Position numbers and translations under genes: made by a program | Assembly (NCBI RefSeq): GCF_009811555.1 | Contig: NZ_BLIN01000003.1 | Span: forward strand, 496,001-560,000 | Reading direction: 5' to 3' | Source: Streptomyces caniferus | GTDB lineage: Bacteria; Actinomycetota; Actinomycetes; Streptomycetales; Streptomycetaceae | Length of the DNA: 64,000 bases | Notes under the pieces: model-generated | Told to the model about the DNA's origin: nothing | What the model saw: the letters and a program-made list of their open reading frames with translations, nothing else | Databases searched by the model: none | Shown here: positions 1-8,468 of the stretch, in pieces | Layout: the number at the start of each line of letters is the position of its first letter | Numbering within the stretch: the first letter of the stretch is position 1

Positions 1-45
1 GCCCGTGGCAGGAGTGCCCCCGGCCGCCGTGAGGAGGTTGCGGGT

Positions 46-204
46 ATGCCCGGATCTGCTAGGACGATGGCCGTGTGCACGGTGAGCGGGCTGGTGGTGG
101 CGACCGCCTACACCGTGGCGATGGGGGCCAATGGCTGGCTCTGGTTCGCCTGGGTGGTGCTGGCGTTGGTGACGATCGGAGTGGTGGCGGCCCGGCCGGT
201 CTGA
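46..204 (+). CDS. small hydrophobic membrane protein, 52 aa
   Basis: The ATG is preceded by a strong ribosome binding site (GAGGAGG at 31-37, 8 nt upstream). Residues about 10-48 are nearly all Val, Ala, Leu, Trp, Gly and Thr, broken by a Met-Gly-Ala-Asn-Gly turn, which fits two short transmembrane helices with a tiny loop. The protein ends Ala-Ala-Arg-Pro-Val. An internal ATG at 67 is a possible alternative, but the binding site favours 46. I recognise no family. The gene stands 45 bp from the convergent protease-inhibitor gene, and its upstream context lies outside the window. Confidence 0.6.
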   Translation: MPGSARTMAVCTVSGLVVATAYTVAMGANGWLWFAWVVLALVTIGVVAARPV

Positions 205-249
205 GGCCGCCGGTCCGGCGGGCGGCGCGGGCCCGCCGCCGCCGAGGCG

Positions 250-684
250 TCAGAAGCGGAACAGGGGCCCGGTCGCGGAGTCCATCGTGCAGCCGTTGGG
301 GAACTCCTTGTGCCAGTTCACGACGATGCCGTGCCAGGTGCCGGTCGCGGTGGCCGTGATCGGGTCGTACTCCCGGGTGCAGGACTGCGGGTGGCCGGGC
401 AGGGCGTCCAGGTTCCCGCGGGCCCAGGCCAGCGCGTCGCAGGCGGCGGCCGCGTGCGGATGTCTGCGGTGGACGTCCGGGCAGGTGAGGCGCACGCCCC
501 GGCTCCAGGTGTTGCCGGCTCCGGACACCGTCAGCAGCAGGCCCTGATCGGCGGCCGGCGGCTCGTCGGCCTGCGCCGGGCCCGCGGAGAGCGTGCTGAG
601 CAGGGCCGCGGAGAGGGCGGCGAGCGCGGACACGGACACGGTCAGGGTGGCACGGATGGATCGGCGTCGACGGCTCACGGGCAT
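250..684 (-). CDS. secreted subtilisin-inhibitor-like (SSI family) protease inhibitor
   Basis: A 144-residue precursor. The N-terminus (Arg-rich, then a hydrophobic stretch to about residue 39, ending Ala-Gln-Ala-Asp) is a Sec signal peptide; the mature part is about 105 residues, usual for SSI. The four family cysteines are present (C68, C82, C102, C132). The reactive-site loop reads Cys-Thr-Arg-Glu-Tyr-Asp-Pro, putting Arg104 at P1, where the classic SSI has Met. By family knowledge a basic P1 favours trypsin-like targets. The C-terminus ends with the family-typical Phe-x-Phe. SSI proteins inhibit extracellular serine proteases during mycelial growth. The gene converges with the small membrane-protein gene on its left. 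Confidence 0.92.
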   Translation of the reverse strand: MPVSRRRRSIRATLTVSVSALAALSAALLSTLSAGPAQADEPPAADQGLLLTVSGAGNTWSRGVRLTCPDVHRRHPHAAAACDALAWARGNLDALPGHPQSCTREYDPITATATGTWHGIVVNWHKEFPNGCTMDSATGPLFRF

Positions 685-840
685 CGGTGTCTCCTGGGAA
701 GCTCGGTGGGATCGCCTGCCGGAGCCTGACAGCGACGCGTGGCGCCCGGCGGCCCCAGGCCACCGCGCCGGGCCGCGGCGGGCAAGCGGGCACGCCGTCA
801 GGTCGCCCGTACGGACCGTCGATCGCCCCTCGGAGACAGG

Positions 841-881
841 GGTGGCCGGCAGCGGAGGAGGCGTCTCCGCTGCCGGCCACC
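841..881 (-). terminator. strong hairpin terminator
   Basis: A perfect 17-bp GC-rich stem (841-857 pairing with 865-881) with a 7-nt loop lies 9 bp past the stop of the minus-strand gene at 891-1562. There is no U-tract, as is common in actinobacteria. Confidence 0.75.
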
Positions 882-890
882 GGACCGGGA

Positions 891-1562
891 CTACCCGACG
901 CGCTCGATCCGGGCGCGGCGGATCAGGAACTTGCCCTCCTCACGCACCTGCTCGAAGGCCGCGTTGTTGAGCAGGGCACAGCTGCCCGACGTCGACGTCA
1001 CGGAGACCGTCGTCGACTTGTTGTTGTCCAGGTTGGTCACCTTCAGTTTGGTGCCGGTGGGGAACTGGTTGCTGGACGCCGCCGGAGCGCCGCCCTCGCC
1101 GGAGAGGGTCACCGTCGAGCCCGCGCAGACCACGTCGCCGCCGGCGGCCGGCGGGTTGTCCGCCGCGGGCGGGTCGGCGGAGGCGGAGGGGGCGCCGGAG
1201 GCCGACTGGTCCGCCGACCCGGGCGGGGCACTGGACGCGGGCGGCTCGTTGCCCGTCGGCGGGGCGCCCGCCGCGTCGCCCCCGCCCTGTCCCTCGGAGC
1301 AGCCCGCGGCTTTCTGCTTGACCTGGATCTCCTTGATCACGGCCTGGCGGTTGGCGATCCGGGCCGCCGACTGGGCGTCCGGATTCGCCTGCTGATCGGC
1401 GATGAACTTCTCGTTGTTGCTCAGGGCGGTGGCCAGTCCGTCGCACGCCACCGATGCCTGGCTGGTGCCCGCGGTGGCGATGGCGATGCCACCGACGAGC
1501 GCGGCGGCGCTGACGCAGATGACGATCTTCTGACGCTTGCCGACTCTCTTCTTCCGGGACAT
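891..1562 (-). CDS. secreted protein with degenerate double-psi beta-barrel (RlpA-like) C-terminus
   Basis: A 223-residue protein. A basic N-terminus (Ser-Arg-Lys-Lys-Arg) and hydrophobic segment 13-33 form a signal peptide or anchor, followed by a helical region with one Cys pair partner (about 38-88), then a low-complexity Pro/Ala/Ser/Gly linker (about 92-142). The C-terminal 80 residues contain Gly-Thr-Lys-Leu-Lys-Val-Thr-Asn-Leu-Asp followed by Thr-Val-Ser-Val-Thr and Ala-Ala-Phe-Glu-Gln, the strand pattern of RlpA/expansin-type double-psi barrels, but the catalytic Asp of lytic enzymes is not evident. A role at the cell surface is an inference. It is transcribed alone, ending at the hairpin at 841-881. 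Confidence 0.7.
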   Translation of the reverse strand: MSRKKRVGKRQKIVICVSAAALVGGIAIATAGTSQASVACDGLATALSNNEKFIADQQANPDAQSAARIANRQAVIKEIQVKQKAAGCSEGQGGGDAAGAPPTGNEPPASSAPPGSADQSASGAPSASADPPAADNPPAAGGDVVCAGSTVTLSGEGGAPAASSNQFPTGTKLKVTNLDNNKSTTVSVTSTSGSCALLNNAAFEQVREEGKFLIRRARIERVG

Positions 1563-1716
1563 CTCTGACTCCTGTCCTCGGCCTGGACCCTGGGTGCAGG
1601 CTCGGTCACCGTGCAGTACGGCGAGTCAACCCGCCCTCGTTCATGGCGAGTTGAAAGTTGTCCGGGGATGCCAAAGCGGATACCGAAAGGTAACAAGGGC
1701 CTGCGATGATGCCCGG

Positions 1717-2472
1717 ATGCGCGTGCTGATGCCGGTCCCGGACCGCGATTTCGATGTCACCGAAGTGGCGGTGCCCTGGCGGCTGCTCACCGACGCCGGC
1801 CACCACGTCGTCTTCGCCACCGAACGGGCCGGCACCCGGCCCGCCTGCGACCCGCGGCTGCTGACCGGTGTCCTCTTCGGACAGCTCGGCGCCGCGGAGG
1901 AGCCCCGGCACTTCTACGAAGAGCTCACCCGGAGCGAGGAGTTCGCCGCGACCGTCGGCTGGGCGGAGCTGGTCCCGGAGGAGTACGACGGGCTGATCCT
2001 GCCGGGCGGGCACGCACCGGGGATGCGGCAGTACCTGGGTTCGGAGGTACTGCGGCAGCAGGTCGGCAGGTTCTGGGCGCTGGACCGGCCGGTCGGGGCG
2101 ATCTGCCACGGTGTGCTGGTGGCGGCGCGGGCACGGGACGCGTCCACCGGCCGCAGCCTGCTCGCGGACCGGCGGACGACCTGCCTGCCGAAGTACATGG
2201 AGCGGTCGGCGTATCTGGCCACCGCATGGCGGCTCGGCCGCTACTACCGTACGTATCCGGCGTATGTGGAGGACGAGGTCAGGGCCGCGCTGGCCGGCCC
2301 GGACGCCCGCTTCGAGCGGGGGCCCAGGGTCCTGGCCGCGCGGGGCACCGCGACCGACGACTCGGCCGCGTTCGTCGTGCAGGACGGCCGTTACCTCTCC
2401 GCGCGCTGGCCGGGCGATGCCTATCTCTTCGGACGCCGGTTCGGCGCGCTCCTGGAGGCCCGCGAGCGCTGA
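1717..2472 (+). CDS. DJ-1/PfpI-family (type 1 glutamine amidotransferase-like) protein
   Basis: A 251-residue cytosolic protein. The start is taken at the ATG opening Met-Arg-Val-Leu-Met-Pro-Val-Pro; an upstream extension of the reading frame has no signal and poor codon use. The nucleophile elbow Ala-Ile-Cys-His-Gly places the catalytic pair at Cys130-His131, and the loop Leu-Pro-Gly-Gly-His-Ala (about 95-100) is the conserved oxyanion region of the DJ-1/Hsp31 group. Its length and inserted C-terminal part resemble Hsp31-like members (glyoxalase, deglycase or chaperone) more than short PfpI proteases. The substrate cannot be named. It is monocistronic. Confidence 0.88.
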   Translation: MRVLMPVPDRDFDVTEVAVPWRLLTDAGHHVVFATERAGTRPACDPRLLTGVLFGQLGAAEEPRHFYEELTRSEEFAATVGWAELVPEEYDGLILPGGHAPGMRQYLGSEVLRQQVGRFWALDRPVGAICHGVLVAARARDASTGRSLLADRRTTCLPKYMERSAYLATAWRLGRYYRTYPAYVEDEVRAALAGPDARFERGPRVLAARGTATDDSAAFVVQDGRYLSARWPGDAYLFGRRFGALLEARER

Positions 2473-2798
2473 GGTGACGGCAGCGCTCCGGCGGCCCTCC
2501 GGGGCAGCGGGCCGGCGGCTCAGCCGCGCGCCCGCCGTCAGCACCTGCCCGGCCTGCCCGGGCAGCTTTCCGCCGGGCCCTTGGCGTGTCCACCGGGGCC
2601 GACGGAGCGGTGGCTGCGATGCGTCCGAGCCCCGTCGTGGGGGTAGCCGTCAGGCATCGGAAAGAGTCCGCATCGATCCGGCCGAAGGTGCTCACCCGCG
2701 ACGACAGGTGCCCATAGACTCACTGACCGTCCCCGGGCACCCCTTGTGACCTGGCACGACGCAGCCGCCCGGGCGAGCCGACGGAATGGGGTTGCCCT
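2473..2798. other. intergenic region, no gene seen
   Basis: This 326-bp stretch separates the PfpI and PlsC genes. The first 100 bp are very GC-rich with imperfect inverted repeats that may end PfpI transcription. A TANNNT-type hexamer (TAGACT, 2715-2720) about 80 bp before the plsC-like start is a weak -10 candidate without a convincing -35. Confidence 0.4.
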
Positions 2799-3527
2799 GT
2801 GTTCTATCAGGTGCTGAAGTACCTGCTTCTCGGGCCGTTGCTGCGGCTGGTGTTCCGGCCGCGGATCGAGGGGCTCGATCATGTGCCGGAAGAGGGCGCG
2901 GCGATCATCGCGGGCAATCATCTGTCGTTCGCCGACCACTTCGTGATGCCGGCGATCGTGCCGCGCCGGGTGACGTTTCTGGCCAAGGCCGAGTACTTCA
3001 CCGGGCCCGGCCTGAAGGGGCGGCTGACCGCGGCGTTCTTCCGGGGCGTCGGGCAGATTCCGGTGGACCGGTCCGGGGGCCGTGCCTCGCAGGCGGCGAT
3101 CTCCTCGGGGCTCTCCGTCCTGCGCAAGGGCCGGCTGCTGGGCATCTATCCGGAGGGCACCCGCTCGCACGACGGCCGGCTCTACAAGGGGCGTACGGGC
3201 GTCGCCTCGATGGCCATCAAGGCCGGGGTTCCGGTGGTGCCGTGCGCGATGATCGGCACGTTCGAGGCACAGCCGACGGGCCGGCGGCTGCCGCGCATCA
3301 TGCGCATCACCATCCGCTTCGGCGCCCCGCTGGACTTCTCGCGCTATGCGGGGCTGGAGGACGAACGCATCGCACTGCGCGCCGTCACCGACGAGATCAT
3401 GTACGCGATCCTCACCCTGTCGGGACAGGAGTACGTCGACACCTACGCGGGCGAGGCCAAGGCCGCGGCACAGGCACAGGCGCGCGCCCACGGACGGCGC
3501 GGGCACGGGAGGGAGACCGCGGACTGA
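2799..3527 (+). CDS. 1-acyl-glycerol-3-phosphate acyltransferase family protein (PlsC-like)
   Basis: A 242-residue membrane-associated enzyme starting at GTG. The acyltransferase blocks are clear: Asn-His-Leu-Ser-Phe-Ala-Asp (HX4D, His41-Asp46), Phe-x-Arg-x-Val-Gly-Gln-Ile-Pro-Val-Asp-Arg (about 85-96), and Tyr-Pro-Glu-Gly-Thr-Arg-Ser (about 117-123). By family knowledge it transfers an acyl chain from acyl-CoA or acyl-ACP to lysophosphatidic acid or a related glycerolipid at the inner face of the membrane. Streptomycetes have several paralogues, so the exact acceptor is uncertain. The Lys/Arg-rich C-terminus is typical. A separate promoter for the downstream epimerase is likely (90-bp gap). 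Confidence 0.9.
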   Translation: MFYQVLKYLLLGPLLRLVFRPRIEGLDHVPEEGAAIIAGNHLSFADHFVMPAIVPRRVTFLAKAEYFTGPGLKGRLTAAFFRGVGQIPVDRSGGRASQAAISSGLSVLRKGRLLGIYPEGTRSHDGRLYKGRTGVASMAIKAGVPVVPCAMIGTFEAQPTGRRLPRIMRITIRFGAPLDFSRYAGLEDERIALRAVTDEIMYAILTLSGQEYVDTYAGEAKAAAQAQARAHGRRGHGRETAD

Positions 3528-3617
3528 ACGGCCGGCCCGGGTCGGCCGACGGCGGTCTCCTTGCGCCGTCGGCGAACCCCTCCGACGCCCACTGCGCTCC
3601 TTCCTAGGGTTCCTGTC

Positions 3618-4676
3618 ATGACATCAGGCAGCGCAGTGGTGATCGGGGCGAGCGGGCAGATCGGGCGGGCGGCGGTGCGGGCCCTGGCGCGGGACGGCTG
3701 GGAGGTACGGGCGGCGTCCCGGCGCGGCGGGCGCGACGACTCCTGGCCCGCGGGGGTCCGCCCGGTGACGGCGGACCGGGAGGACGACGCGGCGCTGGCC
3801 GGACTGGTCGGCGAGGGCTGTGATGTGCTGCTGGACTGTGTGGCGTACGGGGCCGCGCACGCGGAGCAGCTGACGGCGCTGGCGGACCGGATCGGTTCGG
3901 CCGTGGTGGTCTCCAGTTGCGCGGTGTACGAGGACGACCGCGGGCGCAGCTTCGCGACGATGGGCGAACCGGACGGCTCCCCCGTCTATCCGCTGCCCGT
4001 CCCGGAGTCCCAGCCGACCGTGCGGCCCGGCGACGACAACTACGTCAGCCGCAAGGCCGCCCTGGAACGGACGCTGCTGGCGCAGGGCGACCGGCTGCCG
4101 GTGACGCTGCTGCGGGCCTGCGCCGTGCACGGCCCGTACAGTCCGCTGCCCCGTGAGCTGCACTTCGTCAAGCGGGTGCTGGACGGGCGCCGGGTGCGGG
4201 TGCTCGCCTACGGCGGCAGCAGCCGTTTCCATCCGGTGCATGTGGACAACCTCGCGGAGCTGGTCCGGCTGGCGGCCCGCCGGCCGGGCTCGCGGGTGCT
4301 CAACGCGGCCGATCCGCAGGCGCCGACGGTGGCCGAGATCTCGGCGGCGGTGGATGCGGCGATGGGCGCGCCGGAGAGCGAGATCGTACGGCTGGACGGC
4401 GCCCCGCCGTCGTCCGACGTCGGCGACACCCCCTGGTCGGTCCCGCATCCCCTCGTCTACGACATGACCGCGGCGGAGCGCGAGTTGGGCTACCGCCCCG
4501 TGACGACCTACGAGGAGTCGCTGCCGGCGACGGTGGAATGGCTGACCGGCCGGGTCGAGGGGCGGGACTGGCGGGAGGTGTTCCCGATGATGGCCGGCGT
4601 CTACTCGGACGAGAAGCTGTTCGGGTACGCGGCCGAGGACCGCTGGCTGGCGGGGCGGGGCGGCGAGCAGGGCTGA
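3618..4676 (+). CDS. NAD-dependent epimerase/dehydratase (extended SDR)
   Basis: A 352-residue protein. The N-terminal Rossmann motif Gly-Ala-Ser-Gly-Gln-Ile-Gly (about 10-16) is the GxxGxxG of extended SDR and atypical SDR proteins. The usual Tyr-x3-Lys is replaced by a Tyr-Val-Ser-Arg-Lys arrangement around residue 145 (Asn-Tyr-Val-Ser-Arg-Lys), still compatible with a Tyr-Lys pair. The C-terminal half carries the sugar-epimerase-like substrate region. ATG 3618 is chosen because the preceding in-frame codons look non-coding and the Rossmann fold begins immediately after. Substrate unknown; nucleotide-sugar or isoflavone-reductase-like chemistry is possible. Not obviously co-transcribed with the next gene (about 100 bp away). 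Confidence 0.85.
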   Translation: MTSGSAVVIGASGQIGRAAVRALARDGWEVRAASRRGGRDDSWPAGVRPVTADREDDAALAGLVGEGCDVLLDCVAYGAAHAEQLTALADRIGSAVVVSSCAVYEDDRGRSFATMGEPDGSPVYPLPVPESQPTVRPGDDNYVSRKAALERTLLAQGDRLPVTLLRACAVHGPYSPLPRELHFVKRVLDGRRVRVLAYGGSSRFHPVHVDNLAELVRLAARRPGSRVLNAADPQAPTVAEISAAVDAAMGAPESEIVRLDGAPPSSDVGDTPWSVPHPLVYDMTAAERELGYRPVTTYEESLPATVEWLTGRVEGRDWREVFPMMAGVYSDEKLFGYAAEDRWLAGRGGEQG

Positions 4677-4774
4677 TGACCGCGGCGGGCGGCGGGCGGC
4701 GAAATCCGATCGCAGGGCGCACCGCCTGCCCGTACCTTGATCGTTATGAACGACCGGATACGGGGGTGCCGACG

Positions 4775-5599
4775 ATGAGCGCCCGACTGCGTGGCATGGC
4801 ACAGGAAACGGAACGGATCGTCGCGGCGGGCGCGTACCGCGCGCCGGGCGGACGGCTGGTGGAGATCGGCGCTGCGGTCCGCCGGGCCCGGGCCGGGACC
4901 CGGCTGTACGGGCCGGACCCGGTGGCGGTCGAGGCGCCGTCGTCGAAGGTGCGCACGGTGTTCGAGGTGACGGGAGAGGGCAGCCTCACGGCGGGGCAGC
5001 GGCTGGCACAGACGGGCGAAGGGCCGACGGCCGTGCTGAACTTCGCCTCCGCACGCAATCCCGGCGGCGGCTACCTCAACGGTGCGCAGGCCCAGGAGGA
5101 AGCGCTGTGCCGGGGGTCGGCGCTCTACACCTGTGTGCGTGAGGCCCCGGACTTCTATGCCGCGCACCGGGCCGAGCCAAGCCCGTTCTACAGCGACCGG
5201 GTGGTCCTCTCCCCCGGCGTGCCGGTGTTCCGCGACGACCGCGGCACCCTGCTCGACGTGCCGTACGAGGCGGGCTTTCTGACGGCCGCCGCGCCGAACG
5301 CGGGAGTGATCGCGCGGCAGCGGCCGGCCGAGACGGGCCGCGTCGCGGCGGCCCTGGCGACGCGTGCGGAGCGGGTGCTGGAGGTGGCGGCGGCCGGCGG
5401 GCACCGCCGGCTGGTGCTCGGCGCCTGGGGCTGCGGGGTCTTCCGCAACGAACCGGCCGAGGTGGCAGGGGCGTTCGCGGCCGCGCTGCTGGACGGCGGC
5501 CGGTTCAGCGGCTGGTTCGACCATATTGTGTTCGCCGTGCTGGACCGTCGGGCGGACTCCCCCACCAGGGCCGCCTTCTCCGCGATTTTTCCGGCATGA
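4775..5599 (+). CDS. bacterial-type poly(ADP-ribose) glycohydrolase (TIGR02452 family)
   Basis: A 274-residue macrodomain-fold enzyme. The PARG signature is intact: Asn-Pro-Gly-Gly-Gly (glycines 97-99) followed by Gln107-Glu108-Glu109, the GGG-X6-8-QEE motif in which the second Glu is catalytic. A further conserved segment, Gly-Ala-Trp-Gly-Cys-Gly-Val-Phe (about 221-228), is the phosphate-binding loop typical of the family. By family knowledge it hydrolyses ribose-ribose bonds of poly(ADP-ribose) in the cytosol. An in-frame GTG three codons upstream (4766) is an alternative start. The gene is followed 27 bp later by the YbaK-type gene, so the two may be co-expressed. Confidence 0.9.
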   Translation: MSARLRGMAQETERIVAAGAYRAPGGRLVEIGAAVRRARAGTRLYGPDPVAVEAPSSKVRTVFEVTGEGSLTAGQRLAQTGEGPTAVLNFASARNPGGGYLNGAQAQEEALCRGSALYTCVREAPDFYAAHRAEPSPFYSDRVVLSPGVPVFRDDRGTLLDVPYEAGFLTAAAPNAGVIARQRPAETGRVAAALATRAERVLEVAAAGGHRRLVLGAWGCGVFRNEPAEVAGAFAAALLDGGRFSGWFDHIVFAVLDRRADSPTRAAFSAIFPA

Positions 5600-5626
5600 G
5601 CAACGAGAGCAGGAGTGCGTACCACG

Positions 5627-6112
5627 ATGACCGAACACGAGACCTACACCAAGCTGATCGGGCTGCTGGACGAGCGCGGGGCGCGCTACCGGATCTACCA
5701 GCATGCCGAGGAGGGCGCGACGGAGGCGGTCAGCGCGCTGCGCGGGAACGCCGTCGAGCAGGCCGCCAAATGCATCGTGGTGATGGTCAAGCTGGGCAAG
5801 AAGACCAAGCGCCATGTGCTGGCGGTCGTGCCGGGTGACCGGCGGGTGGATCTGGGGGCGGTGAAGGCCCTGCTGGGCGGCTCGTACGCCGGGTTCGCCA
5901 CGCCCGAGGTCGCGGAGCGGCTGGCGCGCAGTGTCAGCGGGACCATCCTGCCGTTCTCCTTCGACGAGGAGCTGGCACTGATCGTCGATCCGACGCTGCT
6001 GGAACAGCCGGAGATCTTCTTCAACGCGGCCCGGCTGGACCGCTCGCTGGCGCTGGTCACGGCGGACTATGTGGCGATCGCGGAGCCGCGGGTCGAACCG
6101 ATCGCGGGCTGA
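5627..6112 (+). CDS. YbaK/EbsC-type aminoacyl-tRNA deacylase
   Basis: A 161-residue protein. ATG 5627 is preferred over an in-frame GTG at 5615 because AGGAG at 5611-5615 gives a normal spacing to the ATG. The YbaK fold is recognised from the segment Ala-Ala-Lys-Cys-Ile-Val-Val-Met-Val (about residues 46-54, with the invariant Lys), a Gly-Gly-Ser-Tyr-Ala-Gly-Phe-Ala-Thr-Pro stretch near residue 88, and the C-terminal Ile-Phe-Phe-Asn-Ala-Ala-Arg-Leu-Asp. Members hydrolyse misacylated tRNAs (for example Cys-tRNA-Pro) in trans, or act on related substrates; the specificity here is unknown. It ends at a strong hairpin terminator shared with the convergent aminopeptidase gene. Confidence 0.88.
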   Translation: MTEHETYTKLIGLLDERGARYRIYQHAEEGATEAVSALRGNAVEQAAKCIVVMVKLGKKTKRHVLAVVPGDRRVDLGAVKALLGGSYAGFATPEVAERLARSVSGTILPFSFDEELALIVDPTLLEQPEIFFNAARLDRSLALVTADYVAIAEPRVEPIAG

Positions 6113-6118
6113 CGACGA

Positions 6119-6152
6119 CAGGGGCGGCCGGGAGGAATCCCGGCCGCCCCTG
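6119..6152. terminator. bidirectional hairpin terminator
   Basis: A perfect 15-bp stem (6119-6133 with 6138-6152) closed by a GGAA tetraloop, in the 78-bp space between two convergent genes. It can serve both strands. Confidence 0.85.
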
Positions 6153-6190
6153 CGTGCCGTCATGCGGTGCCGGCACCTTTCATGCCGTCA

Positions 6191-7828
6191 TCAGCCCACA
6201 GCAGGAAGGTCCAAGGACCCCAGGAGGGACTTCGCCGCCGACAGCTTGTTGGGCTGGGGCGTGGCGTGCGGGGCGCAGGTCACGTCCTTGGCGTCGGTCT
6301 TCCCTTCCAGGAAGTACGCGTCGACCCGGTCGTTGATGCAGGGGTTGACCTGACCGGTGACACCGTGCGATCCGGCGTCCCGCTCGGTGATCAGGCGCGA
6401 GCCCTTGAACCGCTTGTGCAGCTCGACCGCACCGCCGTACGGCGTGGCCGCGTCGCGGGTGCTCTGCACGATCAGCACGCTCGGCAGGCCCTTGCCGGTC
6501 TTGACGTCGACCGGTCGCTGCTGCTTGACCGGCCACGTGGCGCAGGGCAGGTTCATCCAGGCGTTGGACCAGGTCATGAACGGTGCCTGCTGGTGGATGC
6601 GGGTGTTGTCGCGGTCCCACTTCTTCCAGCTGGTGGGCCACTTGGCGTCGGTGCACTCGACGGCCGTGTAGACCGCGTTGCCGTTCTCCGCGGAGATGTT
6701 GCCCGCGGTGTCCTCGAGGTTCGGACCGGCGTTCTCCACCAGCGGCTTGCTGTCGCCGGAGAGGTACGCGCTCCAGACCTCGGCGACCGAGGCCCACATC
6801 GAGTCGTAGTACGGCGCGTTCTGGAAGAAGCCGGTCAGCTCGGCGGGGCCGACGACGCCGCCGATGGGGTTCTTCTTGGCGGTCGCGCGCAGCTTCTCCC
6901 ACGCCGCCTGGACCTTCTGGGGAGTGGCGCCGATGTGGTAGGTGGCGTCGTTCTTGGCCACCCACTTCTTCCAGTCGCCCCAGCGGGTCTCGAAGGCGAT
7001 GTCCTGGTCCAGGTTGGCCTGGTACCAGATGTTCTCGCGGGCCGGGTTGACGACGCTGTCGACGAGCATCCGGCGGACGTGGTTCGGGAAGAGCGTGCCG
7101 TAGACGGCGCCCAGGTAGGTGCCGTAGGACACGCCCAGGTAGTTGAGCTTCTTCTCACCGAGCGCGGCGCGGATCACATCCAGGTCGCGGACGGTGTTCT
7201 TGGTCGTCATGTACGGCAGGAGGCCGCCGCTGCGCTCGGCACAGCCGTCGGCGTACTCCTTGGCCAGCTTGCGCTGGGCGCGCTTGTCGGCCTCGCTGTC
7301 CGGCACCGGATCGGCCTTGGGCGCCTTGACGAACTCCTGCGGGTTCATGCAGGAGATCGGCGCGGAGTGGCCCACGCCCCGCGGGTCGAAGCCCACGAAG
7401 TCGTACGCCTTGGCGGTCTTGGCCCACAGGGGGCTCTTGGTGGTGATGCGGGCCGGGAACCTCATGCCCGAGCCGCCGGGGCCGCCGGGGTTGTAGACGA
7501 GGGCGCCCTGACGCTCCTTCTTGGTGCCGGTGCTGACGGCACGGTCCACGGCGATCTTGATGGTGCGGCCGTTGGGCCGGGCGTAGTCGACCGGGACGCT
7601 GACATAGCCGCACTGGATGGGCGGCTTGAAGCCCCAGTCGGCAGGACAGTCCTGCCAGTCGATGCCCTTCTTGGCCGCGCGCGCGGCGGCGATCGCCACA
7701 CCGCGTGCTTCGGCCGAACCGCGCTGGTGCTTGTCGCCCGCGCTGGCGGGCGTGGCGGATATCGCTCCGGCGAGGAGCGCACCGGTCACCAGGGTGCCGG
7801 CGGCGCCGAGCGCTGCTGTTTTTCTCAC
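6191..7828 (-). CDS. secreted tripeptidyl aminopeptidase-like alpha/beta hydrolase
   Basis: A 545-residue exported serine peptidase of the S33 tripeptidyl-aminopeptidase (Tap/SlpD/SlpE) group. The start is placed at GTG 7828 because a GGGGGA element lies 8 nt upstream; an ATG ten codons further out has no such site. A signal peptide ends about residue 30 (Thr-Pro-Ala-Ser-Ala). The oxyanion region Asn-Pro-Gly-Gly-Pro-Gly-Gly-Ser-Gly (about 113-121) and nucleophile Gly-Val-Ser-Tyr-Gly (Ser234) are present, and the C-terminal TAP-like domain carries a Ser-Thr-Arg-Asp and an Asp-Ala-Gly-Ser-His, candidates for the acid and base. It releases N-terminal tripeptides from extracellular proteins. Confidence 0.93.
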   Translation of the reverse strand: MRKTAALGAAGTLVTGALLAGAISATPASAGDKHQRGSAEARGVAIAAARAAKKGIDWQDCPADWGFKPPIQCGYVSVPVDYARPNGRTIKIAVDRAVSTGTKKERQGALVYNPGGPGGSGMRFPARITTKSPLWAKTAKAYDFVGFDPRGVGHSAPISCMNPQEFVKAPKADPVPDSEADKRAQRKLAKEYADGCAERSGGLLPYMTTKNTVRDLDVIRAALGEKKLNYLGVSYGTYLGAVYGTLFPNHVRRMLVDSVVNPARENIWYQANLDQDIAFETRWGDWKKWVAKNDATYHIGATPQKVQAAWEKLRATAKKNPIGGVVGPAELTGFFQNAPYYDSMWASVAEVWSAYLSGDSKPLVENAGPNLEDTAGNISAENGNAVYTAVECTDAKWPTSWKKWDRDNTRIHQQAPFMTWSNAWMNLPCATWPVKQQRPVDVKTGKGLPSVLIVQSTRDAATPYGGAVELHKRFKGSRLITERDAGSHGVTGQVNPCINDRVDAYFLEGKTDAKDVTCAPHATPQPNKLSAAKSLLGSLDLPAVG

Positions 7829-8468
7829 GTGGTTGATTCCCCCTGCATGGTGTGCCACTTGTGGCGGCGTCGATCACAGGCTTACGGGGGGATCCTGTCG
7901 TGCGGCATCTGCTCTTGAACAGGTTTGACCCACACTTCTTTACCAAGCTGTAGGTTTCCGGCGGCGGCGGATCCGGCCCCGTCGACGTGCGGAGGTACGC
8001 CCGGCAGCGGAGCCCGACCGGTTGCCGCACGGGCGCACCGGCGGTGCGGAGGCCGGCCCTCCGTACGGTCGGCGAACGGCCGGAGATCGCAGCGGAACCT
8101 CACCTTTCCGGCCAACACCGCCCGTCGACTGTGCCCGATCCCGCGTCACCCCCCTCACACCCGTGCGACCCTCAACTCGGGCCCTCTGGGGTGTGGATGA
8201 CGGGGCAACACCAGAGTTCGTCGCCAGGTCAGGCCGCTCGGCGGGGAGTTCACGGCCAGGTGCAACCTGATGGAGTGCGGTACGGCGCAATGGCTCCCGG
8301 AGGGGCGCGCAGGGGCGAGAATACGTCAATTGCCGTAGACCTGCCCATCGGGCATGTGCCAGCCGCACACCTTCAGTAACCTTCCGTGAAGGCTCTCCCA
8401 CTCACCGCCACAAGGGAGGGCTTCGGCGTTTTCACGCCGCGTCCGGGCCGTCGCGAAGGAGATCCGAA
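7829..8468. other. divergent intergenic region, 640 bp
   Basis: The region holds the promoters for the minus-strand aminopeptidase and the plus-strand Roadblock cluster. No convincing gene is seen; short reading frames here have poor codon use. The AT-richer part 7905-7960 is close enough to carry the aminopeptidase promoter. An inverted repeat (CCTTCA at 8370-8375, TGAAGG at 8387-8392) lies about 80 bp before the Roadblock start and could be an operator. No riboswitch was recognised. Confidence 0.45.
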
